NCBI GenBank assembly: GCA_964383905.1
Contig: CAYLJO010000328.1
Location: forward strand, 1 to 5,498
Direction: 5' to 3'
DNA from: CAYLJO01 sp964383905
GTDB taxonomy: Bacteria; Acidobacteriota; Blastocatellia; Pyrinomonadales; Pyrinomonadaceae
DNA: 5,498 nucleotides
Of the stretch, positions 1-5,498 are shown one piece after another (position 1 is the stretch's first letter; each line of letters opens with the position of its first letter). Under the pieces are notes generated by a model. The model saw only the letters and a list, made by a program, of their open reading frames with translations, made no database searches and was not told the DNA's origin. A program made the position numbers and the translations under genes.

Positions 1-2
1 CC

Positions 3-1577
3 CACCAGATCGAAGGCGCGCAGGAGATCGCCAAAAATCTCATCACCCAGTCGCTTGCCATTTTTGAGTCTGTCGGGGAAAGGCGGAGGGTGGCCGAAGG
101 GCAGACCGAGCTGGCAGTCTGCTACTGGCGCGAGGGCGCATTCGACGAGGCGCTGGTCACGTTGAATAATGTGATCGGGCATTTCTCTGATGCGGGTAGT
201 GAAATCAGAGCCGTCGCCTTATTGCGTCGCGCCATTGCCGAGCGGTCCATGAATCGGTTCCACGATGCCCTTCATACTTTAACCGAGGCCGCGCCGCTCT
301 TTGATGCCATTAATATTGCTGCCTTCAAGGGCAACTATCACAATACTCTCGCTAATGTGCTGAAGAATATTGGGGAGATCGAAAAGCGAGAAGACTACGT
401 CGACCGGGCGCTGGTCGAATATTCGGCCGCCAGCTTCTACTTCGAAGAGACCGGACACCGCAGTTACCTCGCCGCCGTCAAGAACAATCTGGGCCTGCTT
501 TACCTGCAGGCCGGTAAGCTCGAGGAAGCTCATGAGCAGTTCGATGAGGCCCGGCGGCTCTTCTCGAGCCTCAAGGATGATGTCCACCTGGCACAGGTCG
601 ATGAGGTGCGCGCCCGCGCCTTCCTCGCCCAGAATCGCCTGACCGAAGCCGAAAGGGTGGCCCGTTATGCCGTCCTCAAGCTGGGGAGAGGCGATGAGCT
701 GGCGCTGCTGGCCGAGGCGCTCACCACCCACGGCGTGGCGTTGGCCCGAACGGGCGAGCGTGAGCGTTCCGAGCAGGCCTTCCAGCGCGCCATTGATGCA
801 GCTCGCCGGGCCGGAGACCGGCGCGGCGAGGGGATGGCTGCGCTCGTGCTGATTGAAGAATGTGGTCGGGACCTTGATTCGGCCGACCTGCGTCACTTCT
901 ACCAGTTGGCCGACCAGCTGCTTGCACCCTACCCTGAGACCGCCGATCGCCTCCATCAATGCGCACAGCTCGTCTCTTTCGATAGCGAAGCGATCGCCAA
1001 AAGGGTGAGCGCCCTCAACGAACAGGCCTGGGGGACGCACAAGCAGGACGCCAAGACGGCGCTTGAACTGAGCCTGGTCGCCTACCAGTTGGCCGAGTCA
1101 ATCCTCGACCGCCGTGGTCAGGCTTCCGCCCTGCGCACCAGCGCCGCCTGTCGTCTTCTTCTGGGTGAGCATGAGCCGGCACTGTCTGGCGCCGCCGAAT
1201 CACTGCGTCTGTTCGAGGAGTTGGATGACCGGGCGGGGATGGCCGACGCGCTCCGCTACCTCGGCAACGCCGCCGCCCGCCAGAGCGATTATCAACGCTG
1301 CATCGATACCAACCTGCGCGGGTTTTACCTGCGCGAGTCTCTGGGCGACAGGCAGGGGCAGGCCTACGCGCTGAATAGCCTCGGCATCGCCTATAGCCAC
1401 CTCTGTGATTACGGCACCGCCCTGGACTACTTCTTACGGAGCCTGAGAATCAAGGAGGAGCTGGGTGACCGCCGTCTGGCCTCCTCATGGGAAACGCTCC
1501 TGATTATTCACGGACGAGCGGGCGCTGGAGTTCTACATGCGGGCGCTCCGGGTGATCCCGGATATGCCCTCGTTTGA
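3..1577 (+). CDS. TPR-repeat protein, 5' partial; probably the N-terminal part of a broken TPR-GGDEF gene
   Basis: The frame is open from the left edge, so the gene starts upstream. The GTG at 90 is only the first start-like codon: TPR-type sequence (QSLAIFESVGERRRVAEG) runs through it. The product is a soluble all-helical TPR solenoid with no signal peptide or membrane segment, so it probably acts as a cytoplasmic protein-interaction scaffold. Two blocks can be told apart. Positions 3 to about 970 match a TPR family I recall from Acidobacteriota (GAFDEALVTLNNVI, FHDALHTLTEAAPLF, LTTHGVALARTGERERS). From about 1000 on (LNEQAWGTHKQDAKTALELS, ALNSLGIAYSHLCDYGTALDYF) it resembles the repeats in front of GGDEF domains. 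The last 25-30 residues, after GDRRLASS (ending near 1487), lose TPR character. The adjacent frame meanwhile continues a TPR as TDERALEFYMRAL. I therefore infer that the natural protein continues into the next ORF and that the stop at 1575-1577 is an artefact of an indel. A genuine separate TPR protein translationally overlapping the next gene is the alternative. Confidence 0.8.
   Translation, partial: HQIEGAQEIAKNLITQSLAIFESVGERRRVAEGQTELAVCYWREGAFDEALVTLNNVIGHFSDAGSEIRAVALLRRAIAERSMNRFHDALHTLTEAAPLFDAINIAAFKGNYHNTLANVLKNIGEIEKREDYVDRALVEYSAASFYFEETGHRSYLAAVKNNLGLLYLQAGKLEEAHEQFDEARRLFSSLKDDVHLAQVDEVRARAFLAQNRLTEAERVARYAVLKLGRGDELALLAEALTTHGVALARTGERERSEQAFQRAIDAARRAGDRRGEGMAALVLIEECGRDLDSADLRHFYQLADQLLAPYPETADRLHQCAQLVSFDSEAIAKRVSALNEQAWGTHKQDAKTALELSLVAYQLAESILDRRGQASALRTSAACRLLLGEHEPALSGAAESLRLFEELDDRAGMADALRYLGNAAARQSDYQRCIDTNLRGFYLRESLGDRQGQAYALNSLGIAYSHLCDYGTALDYFLRSLRIKEELGDRRLASSWETLLIIHGRAGAGVLHAGAPGDPGYALV
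1483..1510 (+). other. Probable frameshift/indel site joining the TPR and GGDEF frames
   Basis: Upstream of here the TPR consensus is in the frame of the first gene, ending ELGDRRLASS. Downstream it resumes in the next frame as FTDERALEFYMRALRV, with codons starting at 1507. That second frame has a TGA at 1501-1503, so the switch must occur near here. From the S of LASS to ERALE there are only about 9 residues' worth of bases, whereas a 34-residue TPR period would want about 14. A deletion of roughly 14 bases is one explanation that restores both frame and spacing. Two single-base losses are another, since the third frame reads MGNA at 1487-1498, reminiscent of a TPR helix A. The mechanism is inferred; the frame switch itself is visible. 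Confidence 0.65.
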
Positions 1578-2481
1578 GGCGGAGACGTTGATCGAGATCG
1601 CGGAGGTCTTCCTCAAACGCCGTGAGGGCGACCGGGCCATCGATCAACTTTCCCGCGTGCTCGAGATCGCCGGCGAGATCACCAACGGCGAGTTCATCTA
1701 CCGGGCGCACGAGGGGATGTCGCAGGCTTACGAGTTGAAGGGTGAATTGTCCGAGGCGCTGGCCCATTACAAGGCCTTCTTCAAGTGGCGGGAGGCGGTC
1801 CTCGGCGAGCAGGCCGATAAAAAGGTGAAGAGCGTTCTGATCCAGGCGGCCGTCGAGCAGTCGCAGAAGGAGGCGGAGATCTACCGCCTGAGGAACGTCG
1901 AGCTGGCGACGGCGCACAAGGCTTTACAGGCGGCCAATGAAGAGAATTCGCGTTTGATCGAGCGGCTGCGCGAGCAGGCGACGGAGCTCGAGCGGCAGAG
2001 CCGGGAGGACGGCCTGACGGGCCTCTCCAACCGGCGCTACCTGGACATCCAGTTCGCCCACGAATTAGACCGTGCGCGACGTTACGGCCACGACCTGAGC
2101 GTGTGCCTGGCCGACATCGATTTCTTCAAGAAGATCAATGACCAGTTCTCACACCAGACGGGGGATGAGGTGTTGAAGAGGGTGGCGCGAATCCTGAAGG
2201 ATGGCTGCCGGACGATCGATGTCGTGTCCCGCTACGGGGGTGAGGAGTTTGCGCTGGTCCTGGTTGAGACACCGGTCGGTGACGCCGTCGGCGTCTGCGA
2301 GAGGATCCGGAGGTCGGTGGAGGCGTACGACTGGCGCGAGGTAGACCCGTCGTTGCGGGTGACGATCAGCATGGGTGTGGCCGGCAATAAGAGGCTGGCC
2401 CTGGCCCAAGAACTATTGGCCGCGGCGGACAAAAAGCTGTACGAGGCGAAAGCGAATGGCAGGAACCAGGTCCGCTCGTAA
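1537..2481 (+). CDS. Diguanylate cyclase (GGDEF) with N-terminal TPR remnant and signalling helix
   Basis: This enzyme makes cyclic-di-GMP from two GTP and acts in the cytoplasm as a dimer. Residues 1-90 continue the TPR array of the preceding frame (AETLIEIAEVFLKRREGDRAI, RAHEGMSQAYELKGELSEAL). Residues about 93-157 form a charged coiled-coil signalling helix (EAEIYRLRNVELATAHKALQ). The GGDEF domain follows at about 158-311. It has DGLTGLSNRRYLD at 158-170, the metal/substrate stretch ADIDFFKKIND at 192-202 and the catalytic GGEEF at 234-238 (bases 2236-2250). The inhibitory I-site RTID lies at 225-228, exactly five residues before GGEEF. The domain ends AADKKLYEAKANGRNQV, as is normal for the family. 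All key residues are present, so the cyclase half looks active and feedback-inhibited. The ATG at 1537 lies inside a TPR and is probably not the original start. A GGAG at 1527-1530, six bases before it, could still allow a separate product. It overlaps the previous frame by 41 bases. Confidence 0.93.
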   Translation: MRALRVIPDMPSFEAETLIEIAEVFLKRREGDRAIDQLSRVLEIAGEITNGEFIYRAHEGMSQAYELKGELSEALAHYKAFFKWREAVLGEQADKKVKSVLIQAAVEQSQKEAEIYRLRNVELATAHKALQAANEENSRLIERLREQATELERQSREDGLTGLSNRRYLDIQFAHELDRARRYGHDLSVCLADIDFFKKINDQFSHQTGDEVLKRVARILKDGCRTIDVVSRYGGEEFALVLVETPVGDAVGVCERIRRSVEAYDWREVDPSLRVTISMGVAGNKRLALAQELLAAADKKLYEAKANGRNQVRS

Positions 2482-2564
2482 CGACGGCCCATTCACTTTC
2501 GCGGGCTCAGTAGCCGCAGCCATCTCTATCGTCCGCCGCCGCCACCATCCTGCTGATGTAATAA
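2482..2564. other. Intergenic gap without recognisable signals
   Basis: This 83-base spacer separates the GGDEF stop from the next ATG. I see no Shine-Dalgarno-like purine run at the usual distance before the ATG at 2565, no -24/-12 (TGGC-N-TGC) sigma-54 promoter and no T-tailed hairpin. The only small inverted pair is GGCT...AGCC near 2505-2516, too short to call a terminator. Same-strand orientation and the short gap are compatible with co-transcription. Confidence 0.5.
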
Positions 2565-4901
2565 ATGAGCAGAAACTTACAAGCCACCCCAGGCAGTAGC
2601 GGCATCGTCGTCACCACAAATCCTCACCGGCCCGGCCCTAATGATCCGCGCAAACAGGCCGAAACTCTCACGCGCTCGCTCCGATCACTGCGCCGACAGG
2701 GCGCATGCCACCAGATCCAGGACTCGGCGGAGGATATCGCGCAGATTGCGGCGCTCACGAAAAAGGCGGGGCATCCTCGGCTGGCCGCGCGCCTCTACCT
2801 GGAGTTGGCCCGTGTGTTTCACCTGTTCGGCCGGTTAGAGGAAGCGAGTGACCTGCTGCAAGCCGCGATTAAAACGGAGGACTTCATCGGCGAGGAGATC
2901 CTCCGCGAGATCGGGATCCTCCGGTCACAGATCGCGCTAGACCGCCACCAACTAGCCGAAGCGCGGCGGCTCGTCCGCGAGGCCACCCGCCCGCTCCCGG
3001 TGGGCCCGGCGGCCATCAATCCTGAGCTGATCAACCGGTGTGAAGGGGCACCCCACCGCGGCGGTGCTGAAACTGGAGAGAGGATCGGGGAAGCGGACTC
3101 CGAGATCTCAGCCGCAGCCTCAATGCTCGAAGCCGAAATCATGATGACGGCGGGGAAGGGGCGTGCGGCGGCAGCCGCCCTCGCCCGCGCCCACCAAACA
3201 CTGATTCAAGCGGAGGTCACCGACCATAAAGCTGACGACATGGCGATGCTCTCACTACTGCGCGCGCTCTCGCCCGAACGCCCGCACCGTGTCTCACCCG
3301 AGATCCTGATGGGCCTCGCGAAAGATTGGGCGGAGAAGGGGGCCGGCGCGCCCGTCATCGCCAGGATGCGCGCCGCCGCTGGAGACCAATTAAACGAAGA
3401 GGAGATTCTCCGGGCGATCAACCGGTTTGAGCTCGCACGCTTCCGCCGGCTCGGCGAACTGGCACGTTCCTCCCGCAACGGCTTTGAGCACAGCGACCTC
3501 GAGGGCAAAGCAGGATCGCTTCACGGCGTCGCCACTCTAACCAACGACGAAACGGAAGGACTCTTCAACTCCATCCGGGAGAAGCACAGCCACGGGATGG
3601 AACTACTTAAACCGGAAAGGGCGAACGCCACCTCCGCCCGTCAGGATGAGCAGGTGGCACCACACACCGAAGCCGGTGCCGACCGGTCGGCCGCTCGGCC
3701 GTTTTCCACCGGTGTGCTCAGGACTTCCTCTGCCCTCTCCTCAACATTGGTCGACGCGCTCAGCCGGGTCCTCGAAGCGCAAGATATCGATGAACTTGCT
3801 TTCCGTGTGACGGAATCTGCGGAAGCCTTCGGCGCTTCTCGAGCGCTGACACGGATCCTGATCGGGGAACGACCGGCAACGCTCGCCTGCTACCCGGGAA
3901 GGGAAGACGAAGCGTCGCCGCGCATTAGGTTAGTCGAGACACCTTCAACGGGCGCCGCCAACCTGCGGGTCCGGATCGAGGCCGCCTGCGCCCCGCCGGA
4001 AGAATATCTAACCGGGCTCTCGGTGCTCGCCCGCACGGCCCTCGCGCTTGCGGAGAGGTTACCGGCCGTGCGGAAGCTGGATTTGGCCACCCATCTCGCC
4101 GACGAAGACGCGGGCGCAGGCTTCATCTGGGCCAGCCCCGCCATGTTCGACGTCCGCTCCAGGATCACGCAACTGGCCCGGATGGACGGCATCACGCTGC
4201 CGATCGCCAGCGTCCTCATCACGGGCGAGACCGGCACCGGTAAAGACAAAGTCGCCCGCCACATCCATGATTGCTCGGGCCGCCGCCACCACCCCTTCGT
4301 CACCGTCAACTGCGCCGCCATCCCGAAGGACCTCTTCGAGTCAGAGATCTTCGGCCACAAAAAGGGGTCTTTCACCGGCGCCATGGTCGACAAACCTGGG
4401 CTGATCGAGGCGGCCGACGGGGGCACGATCTTCTTCACCGAGTTCGGTGAAGTCCCCCTCCAAATGCAGGCTAAACTTCTCACGGTGCTCGACACGGACG
4501 GGCAGTACACCCGCGTCGGCGAGGCGCACAAGATACGCCACGCTCACGTCCGCTTCATCTTCGCGACCAACCGCAACGTCTGCGACCGCGAGGTCTTCCG
4601 TTTCGACATCTTCAACCGCTGCCCCGGCAAAATCCACCTCGAGCCGCTCCGCCACCGCCGCGAAGACATTCCTGTGCTGGCGCGTCACTTCGCCGAGAAG
4701 TTCGGCCTTGAGCTGACGGAAGCAGCGATCGCTTACCTCCAGACCCTCGATTGGCCGGGCAACGTCCGGGAACTGAGGAGCGCACTCCAGATGGCGACCG
4801 GCAAAGGGGAGGGACCCGTCACCGTCCCCCCGGCCTTGAGGTGGCGGCGTTTGCCGTCCGGCCGCAGGAGGATCGCCGGGTGGTGCCCGGCGTTGCTGTA
4901 G
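2565..4901 (+). CDS. Sigma-54-interacting AAA+ protein with TPR and GAF-like N-terminus, altered Walker B, no DNA-binding domain
   Basis: By family this is a bacterial enhancer-binding-protein type ATPase that would remodel sigma-54 RNA polymerase. Residues about 35-300 are TPR-like helices (RLYLELARVFHLFGRLEEASDLL); about 305-385 a polar linker; about 388-500 a weak GAF-like region (LVDALSRVLEAQDIDELAFRV); about 520-760 the AAA+ domain. Walker A is GETGTGKD (554-561). The sigma-54 contact loop is GSFTGA (601-606) instead of GAFTGA. Sensor I is FATNRN, the arginine-finger region is FRFDIFNR, and sensor II is WPGNVREL (730-737). The Walker B segment reads GGTIFFTEFGE where LFLDEIGE is usual, so Thr625 replaces the Asp and Glu626 is kept. 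From about residue 758 the tail (RWRRLPSGRRRIAG) is antisense to the converging phosphatase gene, and no Fis-type HTH follows. The ATG at 2565 directly follows two in-frame TAA codons, which fixes the earliest start, though no clear RBS is seen. The product is probably a truncated and perhaps inactive regulator. Confidence 0.88.
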   Translation: MSRNLQATPGSSGIVVTTNPHRPGPNDPRKQAETLTRSLRSLRRQGACHQIQDSAEDIAQIAALTKKAGHPRLAARLYLELARVFHLFGRLEEASDLLQAAIKTEDFIGEEILREIGILRSQIALDRHQLAEARRLVREATRPLPVGPAAINPELINRCEGAPHRGGAETGERIGEADSEISAAASMLEAEIMMTAGKGRAAAAALARAHQTLIQAEVTDHKADDMAMLSLLRALSPERPHRVSPEILMGLAKDWAEKGAGAPVIARMRAAAGDQLNEEEILRAINRFELARFRRLGELARSSRNGFEHSDLEGKAGSLHGVATLTNDETEGLFNSIREKHSHGMELLKPERANATSARQDEQVAPHTEAGADRSAARPFSTGVLRTSSALSSTLVDALSRVLEAQDIDELAFRVTESAEAFGASRALTRILIGERPATLACYPGREDEASPRIRLVETPSTGAANLRVRIEAACAPPEEYLTGLSVLARTALALAERLPAVRKLDLATHLADEDAGAGFIWASPAMFDVRSRITQLARMDGITLPIASVLITGETGTGKDKVARHIHDCSGRRHHPFVTVNCAAIPKDLFESEIFGHKKGSFTGAMVDKPGLIEAADGGTIFFTEFGEVPLQMQAKLLTVLDTDGQYTRVGEAHKIRHAHVRFIFATNRNVCDREVFRFDIFNRCPGKIHLEPLRHRREDIPVLARHFAEKFGLELTEAAIAYLQTLDWPGNVRELRSALQMATGKGEGPVTVPPALRWRRLPSGRRRIAGWCPALL

Positions 4902-5498
4902 GTGAAGCGCCGCCTTTCAAGGTCGAGCACGCCGTAGAAGGCGGTCACGAACTGGTACGGCTGCAATATCTTGTGCAGCAGTTTGTTGACCTTCGTGAAG
5001 ATCGTTTGGATGGCGTAATTGTTTCTGATCTCGGCCCGCAGGAAGGCGCGGAAACTCGCCATGATCAGCGACGCCGGCACCCCTTTCCCGACCACGTCGG
5101 CCACGACGACGCCGAGGTGGCCCGGGACGATCGGGATGAAATCGAAGTAATCGCCCCCCACATTCCTTGACGGCATGTTGATACCGGCGATGTCCAGGCC
5201 CTTCCCGTCACTGCGGATCGGCACCGTCAGCTGGCTGCGCGTCTCTTCCCGCCAGTTTAAGTAGTAAGGGTTCTCCGTGACCTCAGAGGCGAGCACACTC
5301 TCGCCGGTGGTGATGGCCCAGCCGACGATCCCATCATGGCTGGAGATTGGCCTCTCACCGGTGTGGGATTCGTCGTAGCCCCGCGCCACAACGCACCTGA
5401 CGGTATCCCCTTTGGGGCCGAGCAGGAAGATCCCCGCGGCGTCGTAGGCGATGACCTCGCCGACCGAATCGGCAATGAAGTTGAGCATCTCGCCTAAG
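4733..5498 (-). CDS. GAF-SpoIIE (PP2C-type) serine/threonine phosphatase, 5' partial, internally deleted and 3' truncated
   Basis: The family dephosphorylates Ser/Thr on partner-switching proteins (RsbU/SpoIIE-like, acting on anti-anti-sigma factors). The frame is open to the right edge; the first ATG (5486-5488) is preceded in frame by LGE, so the true start probably lies outside. A GAF N-terminal half is clear (VGEVIAYDAAGIFLLGPKGD, DGIVGWAITTGESVLASEV, RSQLTVPIRSDGK). It jumps at about 5200-5206 straight to GLDIAGINMPSRNVGGDYFDF, the start of the phosphatase domain. The rest of GAF and the usual helical linker with its QxxLLP-type motif are missing. Metal-binding motifs GGDYFDF (5138-5158) and ADVVGKG (5081-5101) are present, as is FTYSNAGHHPAILLRPDG. 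After GGTVTG (4814-4831) homology stops, and the last 25 or so residues are antisense to the AAA+ gene's sensor II region. The later conserved motifs (LLLYTDGVTEA and the final DD) are absent, so activity is doubtful. It converges on and overlaps the AAA+ gene by 169 bases. Confidence 0.88.
   Translation of the reverse strand, partial: LGEMLNFIADSVGEVIAYDAAGIFLLGPKGDTVRCVVARGYDESHTGERPISSHDGIVGWAITTGESVLASEVTENPYYLNWREETRSQLTVPIRSDGKGLDIAGINMPSRNVGGDYFDFIPIVPGHLGVVVADVVGKGVPASLIMASFRAFLRAEIRNNYAIQTIFTKVNKLLHKILQPYQFVTAFYGVLDLERRRFTYSNAGHHPAILLRPDGKRRHLKAGGTVTGPSPLPVAIWSALLSSRTLPGQSRVWR

Noticed and set aside
90..92. GTG as the real start of the first TPR gene
   Set aside because: TPR-like coding sequence continues in the same frame upstream to the window edge without a stop, so the gene starts outside the window.
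279..1040. Long antisense ORF (253 codons) opposite the TPR gene
   Set aside because: It mirrors the GC-rich TPR coding frame and has no recognisable domain. The sense strand shows clear repeats.
2505..2516. Small inverted pair GGCT/AGCC as a terminator after the GGDEF gene
   Set aside because: The stem is only four base pairs and no T run follows.
3890..4531. Antisense ORF (213 codons) opposite the AAA+ domain
   Set aside because: The sense strand carries Walker A, GSFTGA and Walker B-like motifs. The antisense protein is Ser/Arg-rich with no known motif.
4751..5170. Plus-strand ORF (139 codons) opposite the phosphatase
   Set aside because: It is the complement of the SpoIIE-domain coding sequence and has no domain of its own.
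1..5498. CRISPR array, tRNA/rRNA, insertion sequence or prophage elements
   Set aside because: No direct-repeat array, transposase or integrase motif, or RNA-gene-like structure was seen. The window is filled by signalling genes.

Overview
The window is GC-rich and almost fully coding. It looks like a chromosomal fragment of a free-living bacterium rich in signalling proteins. The first TPR family (the stretch around EIRAVALLRRAIAERS, and FHDALHTLTEAAPLF with its downstream GNYHN), next to TPR-GGDEF, TPR/sigma-54 AAA+ and GAF-SpoIIE proteins, is a combination I associate with Acidobacteriota, in particular Blastocatellia/Pyrinomonadales. That assignment is from memory of families, not from a search.

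Layout. Positions 1-1577 (+) encode a long TPR array that is open to the left window edge. Positions 1537-2481 (+) encode the end of a TPR array, a signalling helix and a GGDEF diguanylate cyclase domain with intact GGEEF and RxxD motifs. These two frames overlap by 41 bases and read best as one TPR-GGDEF gene broken by indel(s) near 1483-1510. An 83-base gap without recognisable signals follows. Positions 2565-4901 (+) encode a TPR / GAF-like / sigma-54-interacting AAA+ protein. Converging on it from the right edge (5498-4733, -) is a GAF-SpoIIE (PP2C-type) phosphatase whose 5' end lies outside the window. There are no RNA genes, CRISPR arrays, insertion sequences or obvious repeats.

How the genes relate. 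All are signal-transduction proteins: protein-protein sensing modules (TPR, GAF) joined to three different outputs (cyclic-di-GMP synthesis, sigma-54 activation, serine/threonine dephosphorylation). They could serve one stress or regulatory network, but nothing in the sequence proves a shared pathway.

The most notable theme is damage. The TPR-GGDEF gene is frameshifted. The AAA+ protein lacks the Walker B aspartate and any C-terminal DNA-binding domain. The phosphatase lacks the second half of its GAF domain, the usual linker and its C-terminal third. The convergent pair are truncated into each other at one point near 4810-4835. This looks like a signalling cluster that has suffered deletions or a rearrangement, or a flawed assembly. 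I do not see a convincing new defence or biosynthetic system.
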